Assembly (NCBI RefSeq): GCF_000025185.1
Contig: NC_013720.1
Coordinates: 1,860,001-1,924,000 of the forward strand
Direction of reading: 5' to 3'
Length of the DNA: 64,000 nucleotides
Origin: Pirellula staleyi DSM 6068
Lineage (GTDB): Bacteria; Planctomycetota; Planctomycetia; Pirellulales; Pirellulaceae
The notes below the pieces were generated by a model. That model had not been told where the DNA came from. It saw only the letters and a program-made list of their open reading frames with translations, and made no database searches. A program made the translations under genes and the position numbers. Positions 53,673-63,512 of this stretch are shown here, piece by piece; position 1 is the first letter of the stretch, and each line of letters opens with the position of its first letter.

Positions 53673-55205
53673 TTATTTGATGGTGCGGCGTAGCAGCACG
53701 AGGTTGCCAAACCAAGTCGCCTGATCGAAGCTCGCTATCACCGGCGCATAGGTGGGGTGCTGCTGCAGTTCGACGAACGATCGCTCGGAGCCGCGCAGAA
53801 CCAGGGCCTCACTTGCGCCGAGCGATCGAGGCTCGCGTGCGAGCGAGCGAATATCGAGCGGCACAATGCGCGGCGCAGGGTCGCCGCTGATCTGGTAGAT
53901 CGCCGTGAGAGGAAACACGAGAAAGGCATCCCCTTCCGAGGTGCGATGCTTGAGCAGCTCGGGGGCTTCGATCAATCCACTTCGGAGATGGATCGTGGCG
54001 GGGCGCTCGGTCTCGGCCAGCGCGCTGAGGTGCTCGACGAGGCCGCGCCAATCTTCGCGACGATCGGCGATCAGCACGCCGCGGGTCATCACGTTTTGTG
54101 CCAAACCGCTCTGATAAAGGGTGAAACCGACCAGCAGCGATCCGACGGCAATAGCTCGCAGAGTCGATTTTTCGCAGACGATCACAAGTAGCGATGCCAG
54201 CACGATGAGCGGCACGATAGAGCAGACGAGATAGCGGGCGGTGAGCAGCGGCGCAAAACCCGCAGCACTGGCGATGTAGGCTAGCACCAGTGGCAAGAGG
54301 GCTGTCGCTGCAACCAGCGCAATGCGGCTGAACTGCAGATCCTCGAGCTTGCTCGCTCGCTGGCGGAGCGCGATCGCCACCACAATCGCCAGCCCAGCGA
54401 GGGCCAGCACCGTCCCGGGTACGACGGTGAAGAGCTGCGGCAAATCGTGCCACGCTACTTGCTCGAACGAGAGACTCCAGTTTGCGCGGCGCGCGGTGGC
54501 CAGGCGGATCAGTTCGAGCTGAGGAAAGATCAACAGAGGGAGTAGCAGCGCGCACAAGCCGAACTGTCGATAGCCAAAGCGTTGGCTGGGGGGGCGAAAC
54601 TGCACGAGGATTGCAAGCGTGAAGAGTTCGGCACCGATCGGCAAGAGACCCGTGGGATGCAGATGGATCACGAGCGCCGCCGAAGCAGCCCACAGACATT
54701 GCATGCGAAGCGTCGGCTGCTCGATCATCGCTATGGCAATCAGCAGATGCACCACCATGACGAGCTGCAGTAGCGCATACGGACGAGCCTCACTTGCATA
54801 GAAGATTGGCAAGTGACTCACCCCCACCATCATCGCTGCGATGATCGCGGCTGTCGGCGCTGCAATGGTGCTTCTGGAGAATAGTCGCGCAGCGAGCAAA
54901 CTCGTTAGCGGCACCAAAGCGATGCCACTCAGAAGACTTACGAGCCGCAGTGCAATCTCGCTCTCACCCAGCACGAAAACAACGAGTTTCACCACGTAGA
55001 AATAGAGGGGCGATTGGTTGCCGATCAGCGCACGACGACTCACGTCGCTCCAGTCCCCATGCACGCACCAACTGGTGTGAAGTTCATCGAGCCACAGGCT
55101 CTCGCCGACGTGCCACGTGCGAAGGATCGCTGAAGCGATGGTGACGCCAGCGACGATCCCAAGGGTGGATGGAGCGAGCTTAGGCACAGAGGGGGCTGAT
55201 GTCAT
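53673..55205 (-). CDS. GT-C membrane glycosyltransferase (family 39/ArnT-like)
   Basis: A 510-residue integral membrane protein with about 11 hydrophobic segments. The GT-C signature is in the first periplasmic loop: GESLWLDELHTSW, with Asp40-Glu41 as the catalytic acidic pair, then SPLYFYVVKL and SEIALRLVSLLSGI, as in PMT/ArnT-like dolichyl- or polyprenyl-phosphate sugar transferases. The C-terminal 110 residues are soluble (AETERPATIHLRSGLIEAPE). It probably moves a sugar from a lipid carrier to an outer target. It converges on the prepilin-like gene (6-base gap) and is 53 bases downstream of the ExeA-type gene, same strand. Confidence 0.88.
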   Translation of the reverse strand: MTSAPSVPKLAPSTLGIVAGVTIASAILRTWHVGESLWLDELHTSWCVHGDWSDVSRRALIGNQSPLYFYVVKLVVFVLGESEIALRLVSLLSGIALVPLTSLLAARLFSRSTIAAPTAAIIAAMMVGVSHLPIFYASEARPYALLQLVMVVHLLIAIAMIEQPTLRMQCLWAASAALVIHLHPTGLLPIGAELFTLAILVQFRPPSQRFGYRQFGLCALLLPLLIFPQLELIRLATARRANWSLSFEQVAWHDLPQLFTVVPGTVLALAGLAIVVAIALRQRASKLEDLQFSRIALVAATALLPLVLAYIASAAGFAPLLTARYLVCSIVPLIVLASLLVIVCEKSTLRAIAVGSLLVGFTLYQSGLAQNVMTRGVLIADRREDWRGLVEHLSALAETERPATIHLRSGLIEAPELLKHRTSEGDAFLVFPLTAIYQISGDPAPRIVPLDIRSLAREPRSLGASEALVLRGSERSFVELQQHPTYAPVIASFDQATWFGNLVLLRRTIK

Positions 55206-55258
55206 GATTCAGCCAGCATAATTCGCTCGAGCCGTTTGTCGCTATTGTGGGCGAGTGA

Positions 55259-56083
55259 TTACTCGGCAATCGCGCTTGCCAGTTCGGTAGAAACGCTTTC
55301 GATATGCTCGGCGCTAATGGCGGGAAGTTCTTCGGCAAAACCGACCAGTAAGGCGAGATCGCACAAGCGATTGATTCGCCGCGGAATTCCTTGGGTCAAG
55401 TGATGGACTGATTCGATCGCTTCGTCCTCGAAAATCGCCCGCTGACAGCCAGCCGCCGAGAGGCGATGCTGCACGTAGGCCATCGTTTCCGCGAGCGAGA
55501 ATCGGCGAACCAAACATTTCACTGCGAGTCGTTCTTCGAGATCGGGCATCTGCTCAATGGCGAGCAGTAGCGATGTTTGTCCTACCAGGATGAATGTCGC
55601 CAGCGGCTGTGAATGATATTCGAGGTTCATGAGCAGACGGATCGTTTCGAGCGCTGAGGTATCGCGTAGCAGATGCGCTTCGTCGACGACAATCACGGCA
55701 TGCTTTTGCGATTTCGCGTTTTCGATCAGCCTCGTTTCGATGCGCGACAAGGAGGCATCGAGCGCTGCGGGGCTGGTGGACGACAAGCGTGATCCAGTCA
55801 GTTGATCGGCCAGATAGGCGAGCAGTTCACCGGTGCTGAACTGCGGAAACACCAGTTGCACGCGTGGGGCAAAACTGTCGGAGAGTTGACGCAGAATGGC
55901 TTGCGCCAGCATCGTTTTCCCGAGGCCACAGCCACCAGCGAGCACAGCCCCTTGGCGCCGATTTTCGATCGCATAACGGAGCTTCAAAATCGCTCCTTGC
56001 TGCGAATCGCTCGGGTAATAGAACCGCGGATCGCCGAATGGTTCAAACGGCTTTGCGGCTAATTGCCAGTACGCCTGGTACAT
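55259..56083 (-). CDS. ExeA-like AAA ATPase
   Basis: A 274-residue ATPase of the ExeA/GspA type. The lead MYQAYWQLAAKPFEPFGDPRFYY is the diagnostic N-terminal motif. Walker A is GGCGLGKT (50-57), Walker B is VIVVDEAHLLR (Asp134-Glu135), and LVGQTSLLLAIEQMPDLEER gives the sensor region. IPRRINRLCDLALLVGFAEE closes the domain. In type II secretion ExeA helps place the secretin; in planctomycetes such genes are often found next to CpsD-like or polysaccharide genes, and here it follows the CpsD-like gene by 46 bases on the same strand. No peptidoglycan-binding domain follows, so it is the short form. Confidence 0.93.
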   Translation of the reverse strand: MYQAYWQLAAKPFEPFGDPRFYYPSDSQQGAILKLRYAIENRRQGAVLAGGCGLGKTMLAQAILRQLSDSFAPRVQLVFPQFSTGELLAYLADQLTGSRLSSTSPAALDASLSRIETRLIENAKSQKHAVIVVDEAHLLRDTSALETIRLLMNLEYHSQPLATFILVGQTSLLLAIEQMPDLEERLAVKCLVRRFSLAETMAYVQHRLSAAGCQRAIFEDEAIESVHHLTQGIPRRINRLCDLALLVGFAEELPAISAEHIESVSTELASAIAE

Positions 56084-56129
56084 GGGGAAGTTTCCGTCTC
56101 GCTACCAGCCAAGCAGCCATTGCCAGGCT

Positions 56130-57998
56130 TTAGAGGGTGGGTGTTTCGCTCGCAAAGTTCTCGGCAATGCCCACAGCTTCAGCGCCGCAGCCATACAAGC
56201 GATCGCCAATCGCGTGGCTTTCGCTGGTGGTGGCAAAGCGGGTGTCGCGAACCACAATCATGGCATCCATCGGGCACGCTTCACCGGCGGGAAAGAGCGA
56301 ACCTTCTCCCATGGCTGTGGGAGGCATGTCAACGATCACAAGCTCGAACGTTGCAGCCAGCGCGCGGAAGGTGGCGGTAACACGTGGGTCGTCGAGCGAC
56401 AGTGGATCGGCAGCGGACGAAACTTCGAGGGGAAGAATCGTGATTCGATCTTCTTTGCTTTTGATAGCGGCTTCGCTCAGCGGAATGGCTCCGGTGGCGG
56501 CATCTTGCCAGCCATAGGCCACTTCGAGACCGAGCATGCTCGCCAGCTGAGGTCGCGTGAAATCGGCATCGACAATGGCGACTTGAATGCCAGCGTCAGC
56601 AGCAGCGCGAGCCAAGCAAAGTGCCAAGGTCGAGCGACCTTCACCTCGCCGACTTCCGGTGATTCCAAGGGTCTTCAGGCCATCGCGAACCGCAATGCGG
56701 AGTTTCTCGCCAGCCTCGGAAAAGTAGCTGTTATCGCTGCGGAGCAGTTTCTCGCAAACGGCTGGCCAGTCGAAGCGATCGACGGCCCAGAGCGGCACGC
56801 AAGCGCGAGGAGCATGAACGACAGCTGGCTCCGCGAGAGGCTCGCTGGCGATCGTTTCCACTTCTTCGGCGAGTTGCAATTCTTCTTCCAGCTTGACTTC
56901 TTCGAGCTTCATATCGGCCGCTTCTTCGGCGGCAGTCGTCAGGTCGACGACTTCGGCCTGCGCGGGCAAATCGTCTGCCAGTTCGGCGGCCTCTGCGAGC
57001 AACTCCGGAGCTGGAGCGGCTGGTTTTTCCGAACGCTTTTTGTGAGGGGCAGGAACGGCGGTGTGAGCACCATCGACACGAAAATTTGGTTTCGCAGCTG
57101 GCTCTTCGGCAGCGGTTTTCGCGGCGATTTCAGTAGTTTCAGCGGTCGATGCTTGGTCGATCGAGCCTGCGAGTTGTTCGCTCAGGTCGAGCGAGGTAAG
57201 GTCGACCGTGACCATCATCGACGAGCGTGCCAGGGGCAACTCTTCCGAGGTCTCGAGCATCACGAGCGACGAGATCGAAGGATCATTCTCTTGCGAAAAC
57301 TCTTCCCAGTGCCCATGCACTTCGATGTGCATCGGATCGGCATCGATGGCGGCAGCGGCGATTGCTGCGGGCTTCAGTGGCTCGGCTTGAGGTGGCTCGA
57401 CTTTAGGTGATTCCGCAGCCACTGGTGCTGCCGCGATTGTCTCGGCAGGAGGTGCTGGAATCTTTGCGACCGAGACAACGGGCGATCGACTGGTGAGGGC
57501 GTCGGTTACTTCAGCTTCGGACTGGTCGTCGATGGCAATCACCACCGGGCCATACTGCGGCAGACGCGCGAGCTGTTCGCGCGTTTCTTCCAGTTGACGA
57601 ATGATCTCGAGCACACGGAGGGGACGCATGCGGCGAGGTGGTTCGTAGGCGGTTTGTGCAGGCTCGATGCGCTGTGGCGCTGGCTGCTCGACCGTGCTCG
57701 TCAGTTTGCGAAGGATTCGCCGTGGACGTGTTTTGGAACTACGCACCAGATGAGGTGGGGGAACAGCCGACTCGGCTGCATGCCGCTCGATCGACGCGCG
57801 ATAGAGCATGCCGCTATCGTACGACAGTTCAACCTGCGGTTGAGCTGGCTCGTAGGTCGGGCGTAGGGTGGTGGCCATCACATGGGGCTCCCGCGCTGCG
57901 GTAGTAACTGGTGGCGCGACCGAGGCTTTCGTCGAACGAGAATCGGCCGGCGCTTCTTTCGAAAATGCCTTAATAAAGGCCTGATCCAGAACGCTCAT
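56130..57998 (-). CDS. CpsD/CapB-like P-loop protein with long disordered N terminus
   Basis: A 622-residue protein. Residues 1-430 are low-complexity, rich in Ala, Pro and Glu, with a predicted helix LRVLEIIRQLEETREQLARL near 130. The C-terminal 175 residues are a MinD/BY-kinase-type domain: Walker A SRRGEGRST (449-457), Walker A' VAIVDADFTRPQLAS, and Walker B FELVIVDMPP. The invariant Lys of Walker A is replaced by Arg, and no tyrosine cluster is present at the C terminus, so autophosphorylation as in true BY-kinases is doubtful. It overlaps the membrane protein gene by 29 bases and is followed by the ExeA-like gene, which points to a shared role in polysaccharide export control. Confidence 0.85.
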   Translation of the reverse strand: MSVLDQAFIKAFSKEAPADSRSTKASVAPPVTTAAREPHVMATTLRPTYEPAQPQVELSYDSGMLYRASIERHAAESAVPPPHLVRSSKTRPRRILRKLTSTVEQPAPQRIEPAQTAYEPPRRMRPLRVLEIIRQLEETREQLARLPQYGPVVIAIDDQSEAEVTDALTSRSPVVSVAKIPAPPAETIAAAPVAAESPKVEPPQAEPLKPAAIAAAAIDADPMHIEVHGHWEEFSQENDPSISSLVMLETSEELPLARSSMMVTVDLTSLDLSEQLAGSIDQASTAETTEIAAKTAAEEPAAKPNFRVDGAHTAVPAPHKKRSEKPAAPAPELLAEAAELADDLPAQAEVVDLTTAAEEAADMKLEEVKLEEELQLAEEVETIASEPLAEPAVVHAPRACVPLWAVDRFDWPAVCEKLLRSDNSYFSEAGEKLRIAVRDGLKTLGITGSRRGEGRSTLALCLARAAADAGIQVAIVDADFTRPQLASMLGLEVAYGWQDAATGAIPLSEAAIKSKEDRITILPLEVSSAADPLSLDDPRVTATFRALAATFELVIVDMPPTAMGEGSLFPAGEACPMDAMIVVRDTRFATTSESHAIGDRLYGCGAEAVGIAENFASETPTL

Positions 57999-59208
57999 AG
58001 CGATTCCCTAATCGTGGCTCGTAGTTGGGCGTAACAGTGCCGTAGGTCATTCCTGGAGCCACACCACCAGCAGCACCTGGTGCGGGTGCTACAGGAGCAT
58101 TGGCTGGTGGAGCCAAGGGTGGTGTGTAGTTGCCACCTCGACCTGTCGACGGATAGCTGATGGCCGGAGCTGCTGGTGCAGCAGCCGGTGGGGTGGATGT
58201 AGCAGTTTCGACTTGCGGACGCGATGCCATTTCGGCCGCCGGCTGTGATGGACTACCTGCTGGCGGAGCCGAATTTCCCTGAGCCGTTTGATTCCAAGGG
58301 AACAAGGCACGATCGTCGTTTGGAGCGGCTGGAGCAGCTTCGGGAGTCCCCAGTTCGATGCCACTGGCAGGCGAACTTCCTTGATCGCTATAGACGCTAG
58401 CAGTCGAAGGAGGTGCCGGGGGCTCGGAAACGAGTTCGGGTGCCGACGAGGTTTCCACTGGCGACTCGCTTGGCATTTCGATCGATGGGGGACCGATCGA
58501 GGCAGCATCGCCCGGATGAGCGGCTGGCCAATCGGCGTTAGGAGTCGGTTTTTTCGAATCGCCCGACCGAGCGAAGTAGATCGTGGCGGCCAATGCCACG
58601 ATGAAAACCAGGGCAATGTTGCGGCCGTGCGTGGTGAACCAGCTGTCGGCCGTCGGTTTCGCGGTCTCTTGTGGTTCGCGACTTTCGCCCCGTTTTCGGC
58701 GCGAACTGGCAGGCGTAACTGTAGCATCAGCAGCAGGTTGCGTCTCGGAGGTCGCTTTATCGACCATCGTCTCGACAGCCGATGCTGCAGGTTTCTCGGC
58801 CACTGATTCCTGGAGAACTGGCTCGCTCGGCAACGACTTGGGCTGCGGCTTCACGACTGACGCTGCAGCTACAGCGGGAGGAGGTACTTGCGTTTCCGCA
58901 GGAGGCGTAAACTCTGGCTTGGCTTCGACTTTCGGCGTTACATCGATCTTGGGAGCCTCGGCCACTGCGGGCTTGCTCACCGGCAGCTCGGCAGCCAACT
59001 CAGTGGCCGGTGGCGCTGCAATCAGAGACGCTGGAGGAGGTGTAACTGGTGTATTAGAAATAGTTTGCGTTGCTGGCTTGGATGTCGTCGCGCTCGACTT
59101 TTTGGAACCAGCCGATCGTGGGCGGACATCCATCAAGTGAAACAAGACCGGCATTTCCCGACGCGATGGAGCGTCTTTGGCGGGCTTGGCAGCTGTTTCG
59201 TGCGTCAT
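57970..59208 (-). CDS. Pro/Ala-rich single-pass membrane protein
   Basis: A 412-residue protein. Its first 180 residues are low-complexity and acidic/proline-rich. One transmembrane segment (NIALVFIVALAATIYFA) lies near 200-216, preceded by basic RRKRGESREPQ, so the N terminus is probably cytoplasmic. The rest is a Pro/Ala/Ser-rich external tail ending NRYERSGSGLY. MTHETAAKP was chosen as the start because AAAGGA lies about 9 bases upstream. The gene leads the group and overlaps the CpsD-like gene by 29 bases. The composition resembles that of the CpsD-like N terminus, and the two may interact. It could be a Wzz/adaptor substitute; that is inference. Confidence 0.75.
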   Translation of the reverse strand: MTHETAAKPAKDAPSRREMPVLFHLMDVRPRSAGSKKSSATTSKPATQTISNTPVTPPPASLIAAPPATELAAELPVSKPAVAEAPKIDVTPKVEAKPEFTPPAETQVPPPAVAAASVVKPQPKSLPSEPVLQESVAEKPAASAVETMVDKATSETQPAADATVTPASSRRKRGESREPQETAKPTADSWFTTHGRNIALVFIVALAATIYFARSGDSKKPTPNADWPAAHPGDAASIGPPSIEMPSESPVETSSAPELVSEPPAPPSTASVYSDQGSSPASGIELGTPEAAPAAPNDDRALFPWNQTAQGNSAPPAGSPSQPAAEMASRPQVETATSTPPAAAPAAPAISYPSTGRGGNYTPPLAPPANAPVAPAPGAAGGVAPGMTYGTVTPNYEPRLGNRYERSGSGLY

Positions 59209-59688
59209 CGGGGAGTCCTTTCCCAGGGGCAAATGGCCGGGCCAGCGCAGTGTTCTTAAGTGCGCGCGGCACCAACCGCTTAGCGCCAGTTATCGGTAGC
59301 AATCTTGCCGGTCTTTAGGATTAGGTAAACTTTGACGGCAAAATCCCCGGTTGGGGTGAATTTCACCAATCTTCCCCTTCACAGCTTTTGCAGGCTTCTC
59401 CAGTTTCACAGCGTGGCGAATTCACCTAGTCGCAAAGTGGTTGTTCAAGGGAACATCTCGACACCACTTCGCCCGGCATGAGCCCCTGGCAAGCCTTGCG
59501 ATAAATCGGGTGGGCTGGGATAATTGGAAGTTTGTTCGAACTTCGATCGCACTTGCGGGTCCCTATCCATCTGCTGATCGCACTCCCCAGCGACTTCCCG
59601 ACGTGAAGTTGCCCCACCCTTTTGCGGTTGGCAGTTGTTTGCCGCACCTCTCGTTTCTTTCAACCTTTCGCTCGCAACAGTTTCCACC
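59209..59688. other. Divergent region upstream of metH
   Basis: About 480 bases containing the promoters of the polysaccharide-type group (minus) and metH (plus). I looked for a SAM, SAH or cobalamin riboswitch and could not identify one. A small hairpin CCCC-GGTT-GGGG lies near 59347-59358. The open frames here overlap each other on both strands and have no family features. Confidence 0.4.
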
Positions 59689-62600
59689 ATGACCGATATC
59701 CGCAGGTCGAAGACCTATGACCTTCTCGAGTCGCTGCTAGAAGACCGTGTGCTGGTGCTCGACGGGGCCATGGGAACGATGATCCAGCGGCTGGACCTCG
59801 ACGAAGCCGCCGTGCGTGGCGATCGCTTCGCCGACCACACCAAGGACCTCGCTCGCTTCTCCGATATCCTCTGTCTGACCCGCGCGAATGACATCACCGA
59901 GATCCATCGGAAATATCTCGCTGCCGGTGCCGACATCATCGAGACGAATACGTTCGGCGCTAGCGTCATCGGCATGGAGGAGTTCGACCTCCCGAACGAA
60001 CTTGTTCGCGAAATTAACTTCGCCGCTGTCAAATGCGCGCGCATCGCTTGCGACGAGTTCACCAGCCGCGATCCTTCGCGCCCGCGCTTCGTCGCCGGTT
60101 CGATCGGACCGACGACCAAACAAACGGCCATCTCCACACGCGTGGAAGATCCCGCCTATCGCGCCGTCACGTTCGAGCAGATGGTCGAATCGTATAGCGG
60201 ACAGATCGAAGCACTCGTCGAAGCGGGTGTCGACATCATCCTGCCCGAAACGGTCATCGACACCCTCAACCTCAAAGCGTGCCTCTTCGCGCTTGAGCGA
60301 CACTTTAAGAAGGTCGGCGAGCGCACCGCGGTGATGGTCTCGGGCACCTTCAACGCTGCTGGTGTGACATTCGTCTCGAGCCAAAACGTCGAAGCATTTT
60401 GGAACTCCATCGCGCATGTGCCGCTGCTGTCGGTTGGCATGAACTGTGCCCTCGGTCCCGACGTGATGCGCCCGCATCTCGAGGAACTTCAGCGAGTCTC
60501 TGGCGCGAAAATCAGCTGCTATCCCAATGCCGGTTTGCCCAACGAAATGGGGCAGTACGATCTCGGCCCTGCAGGCATGGCCAACATCATTGGCGAATTT
60601 CTCGACGAGCGCTGGCTTAATATTGTCGGCGGCTGCTGCGGCACCACCCCCGATCACATCGCGGCCATTGCCGAGCGTACGCGCCGCGCCAAGCCGCACA
60701 AGATCGCTGAGAAGCCCGCTTGGCTTCGTTTGTCCGGAACCGAGGCCTTCACTCTACGTCCCGAAAGCAATTTCGTGATGGTGGGCGAGCGTACCAACGT
60801 CACCGGCAGTAAAGCTTTCGCACGTCTGATTCGGGACGAAAAATACGAAGAAGCTGTCGACGTTGCCCGTCAACAAGTGGCTGGTGGCGCCACGATCATC
60901 GACGTCAACATGGACGATGCGCTGCTCGACGGCGAAGCCGCCATGACCCGATTCCTGCGACTCATCGCCGGCGATGGCGAAGCGTCGAAAGTGCCGGTGA
61001 TGATCGATAGCTCGAAGTGGAGCGTGCTCGAGGCTGGTCTCCGCTGCGTGCAAGGCAAAGCGATTGTTAACAGCATCAGCCTCAAGGATGGCGAGGAAGA
61101 ATTCCTCCGCCGCGCCGAGCTTGTACGTCGCTACGGCGCGTCGGCTGTGGTGATGGCGTTCGACGAAGGTGGTCAAGCTGTCGAAATCGATCACAAGGTG
61201 AGCATCTGCAAACGAGCCTACGACCTGCTCACCCAGAAGATCGGCTTCCCGCCCGAAGATATCATCTTCGACCCCAACATCCTCACCGTTGCCACCGGCA
61301 TCGAGGAGCACAACAACTACGCCGTTAACTTCATCGAAGCGACCCGGATCATCAAGCAAGTTTGTCCTGGGGCAAAAGTCAGCGGCGGTGTGAGCAATAT
61401 TTCGTTCTCGTTCCGTGGCAACGATGTGGTGCGCGAGGCGATGCACTCCGCATTCCTCTATCACGCCATTCGTGCAGGGCTCGATATGGGAATCGTCAAC
61501 GCCGGCCAATTGGCGGTGTACGAAGAGATTCCTCCCGCGCTGCTCAAAGCGGTTGAAGATGTGCTGCTCAACCGCAGCGACGATGCCACCGAGAAACTCG
61601 TCGCACTGGCAGAAACTGTCAAAGGGAAAGGCAAAGTTGCCGCAGGTGAAGATCTCACCTGGCGTGAAGAAAACGTCGAAGGTCGCCTCCGACATGCGCT
61701 CGTCAAAGGGATCGATCGTTTCGTCGAGACCGATGTCGAGGAAGCTCGCCAAAAGTATCCGAAGTGCCTCTCGATCATCGAAGGCCCGCTGATGGACGGC
61801 ATGACCGTTGTCGGAGATCTCTTCGGCGAAGGAAAAATGTTCTTGCCGCAAGTGGTCAAAAGCGCTCGCGTCATGAAGAAGGCAGTCAACTATCTGCTTC
61901 CCTTCATGGAGCAAGAAAAGCTGCTCGCCGGTAACGAAAGCCAAGGGGCTCGTGCTCGCGTGCTGATGGCCACCGTCAAAGGGGACGTGCACGACATTGG
62001 CAAAAACATTGTCGGCGTGGTCCTCGCCTGTAACAACTACGAGGTGATCGACCTCGGCGTGATGGTGCCGTGCGAAAAGATCCTGCAAACCGCTGTCGAA
62101 AAGAAGTGCGACATCATCGGCCTTTCGGGACTCATTACACCGAGCCTCGATGAGATGGTGCACGTCGCTAAAGAGATGTCGCGACAGAACATCAAGATTC
62201 CACTCTTGATTGGTGGTGCAACCACTTCGGCAAAACACACTGCTGTGAAGATCGCGCCGTCGTATGCCGAACCAGTTGTGCATGTGCTCGATGCCTCGCG
62301 CTGCGTTGGTGTTGTCGACAAGCTGCTGAGCGAAAATCTTCGCGCTCAAATGGTCGCCGATAACAAAAAGCTGCAGCTCGATTTGGCAACTTCCTATCAA
62401 GCGCGCCAGCAGAAGCTGGTTCCGTTTAAGGAAGCACAATCGCGCAAATTCGTCACCGACTGGAGCACCGTGCAGATCGACGAGCCGACCTTCCTCGGGA
62501 CCCGCGTGATCGAGGCACAATCGCTCGAATTGCTACGGGGCTACATCGACTGGTCGCCGTTCTTTAGCACCTGGGAACTCAAGGGGAAGTTCCCCAAGAT

Positions 62601-63393
62601 TTTCGACGATCCAAAAGTTGGCCCGCAAGCGAAAGAGCTCTATCAAGACGCCGAACAGTTGCTCGACAAGATCATTCAGTTCAACCTGCTGAAGGCGAAA
62701 GCCGTGTATGGCTTTTGGCCCGCCAACAGCGATGGCGACGACATCATCCTCTACACCGACGACACCCGCACGGCGGAACTTTGCCGCTTCTACACGCTCC
62801 GTCAGCAGTGGGAACGTCAGGGCCAGAACGACTTCAAAGCGCTGGCCGATTTTGTCGCGCCGGTCGCTTCGGGACGGAAGGACTATCTCGGCGCGTTCGC
62901 CGTCACTGCCGGTGTCGGCTGCGACGAGCTAGCCAAAGAGTTCGACAAGAAATTCGACGACTATAACTCGATCATGGTGAAAGCGCTCGCCGACCGTCTG
63001 GCCGAAGCTTTTGCTGAACAGTTGCATCAGCAAGCCCGTCGCGAGTGGCGTTATGGCGCAGGGGAACAGCTCACCAGCGAGCAACTGATAGCCGAGGAAT
63101 ACCGCGGCATCCGCCCGGCCCCAGGCTATCCGTCGCAGCCCGACCATACCGAGAAACGAACCTTGTTCGACCTGCTGGGGGTCGAGAAATCGATCGGCAT
63201 GAGCCTCACCGAGAGTTTTGCCATGTGGCCCGCAGCAAGCGTTTGCGGCCTCTATTTCGGCCACCCCGACGCACGCTACTTTGCCCTCGACCGCATCACC
63301 CGCGATCAGGTGGAAGACTACGCTCGTCGTAAGCACCTCCCTGTGAAAGAAGTCGAGCGCTGGCTCTCGCCCAACCTGGGCTATGACCCATAA
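59689..63393 (+). CDS. metH: Cobalamin-dependent methionine synthase
   Basis: A 1234-residue enzyme with all four modules of MetH, which moves a methyl group from methyltetrahydrofolate to homocysteine via cobalamin. The homocysteine module opens [13 protein letters not shown] and carries zinc ligands Cys253 (VGMNCALG) and Cys316-Cys317 ([11 protein letters not shown]). The pterin module starts [16 protein letters not shown]. The cobalamin module has [12 protein letters not shown] with His768 as the lower axial ligand. The reactivation module shows [12 protein letters not shown] for SAM binding. Start MTDIRRSK gives the normal length; a longer frame (from 59635) has no bias. No clear ribosome-binding site is seen, which is common here. 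Confidence 0.97.
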   Translation: MTDIRRSKTYDLLESLLEDRVLVLDGAMGTMIQRLDLDEAAVRGDRFADHTKDLARFSDILCLTRANDITEIHRKYLAAGADIIETNTFGASVIGMEEFDLPNELVREINFAAVKCARIACDEFTSRDPSRPRFVAGSIGPTTKQTAISTRVEDPAYRAVTFEQMVESYSGQIEALVEAGVDIILPETVIDTLNLKACLFALERHFKKVGERTAVMVSGTFNAAGVTFVSSQNVEAFWNSIAHVPLLSVGMNCALGPDVMRPHLEELQRVSGAKISCYPNAGLPNEMGQYDLGPAGMANIIGEFLDERWLNIVGGCCGTTPDHIAAIAERTRRAKPHKIAEKPAWLRLSGTEAFTLRPESNFVMVGERTNVTGSKAFARLIRDEKYEEAVDVARQQVAGGATIIDVNMDDALLDGEAAMTRFLRLIAGDGEASKVPVMIDSSKWSVLEAGLRCVQGKAIVNSISLKDGEEEFLRRAELVRRYGASAVVMAFDEGGQAVEIDHKVSICKRAYDLLTQKIGFPPEDIIFDPNILTVATGIEEHNNYAVNFIEATRIIKQVCPGAKVSGGVSNISFSFRGNDVVREAMHSAFLYHAIRAGLDMGIVNAGQLAVYEEIPPALLKAVEDVLLNRSDDATEKLVALAETVKGKGKVAAGEDLTWREENVEGRLRHALVKGIDRFVETDVEEARQKYPKCLSIIEGPLMDGMTVVGDLFGEGKMFLPQVVKSARVMKKAVNYLLPFMEQEKLLAGNESQGARARVLMATVKGDVHDIGKNIVGVVLACNNYEVIDLGVMVPCEKILQTAVEKKCDIIGLSGLITPSLDEMVHVAKEMSRQNIKIPLLIGGATTSAKHTAVKIAPSYAEPVVHVLDASRCVGVVDKLLSENLRAQMVADNKKLQLDLATSYQARQQKLVPFKEAQSRKFVTDWSTVQIDEPTFLGTRVIEAQSLELLRGYIDWSPFFSTWELKGKFPKIFDDPKVGPQAKELYQDAEQLLDKIIQFNLLKAKAVYGFWPANSDGDDIILYTDDTRTAELCRFYTLRQQWERQGQNDFKALADFVAPVASGRKDYLGAFAVTAGVGCDELAKEFDKKFDDYNSIMVKALADRLAEAFAEQLHQQARREWRYGAGEQLTSEQLIAEEYRGIRPAPGYPSQPDHTEKRTLFDLLGVEKSIGMSLTESFAMWPAASVCGLYFGHPDARYFALDRITRDQVEDYARRKHLPVKEVERWLSPNLGYDP

Positions 63394-63512
63394 CCCCTTC
63401 GCGGCACAATAGAGCATTCGTGGTACGGACAACTTGCTGAAATTATTAAACCGACGATTCGCCGCTAGTCTGCGGGGCGTCGGCTGGCGATTTCACGTTT
63501 CGGAGATACGTT

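Noticed and set aside
59233-59688. SAM, SAH or cobalamin riboswitch upstream of metH
   Set aside because: No conserved box or fold of any of these classes could be found by eye. A covariance-model search would settle it.
60754-62520. A 588-residue minus-strand frame
   Set aside because: It is antisense to metH, whose four modules are complete.
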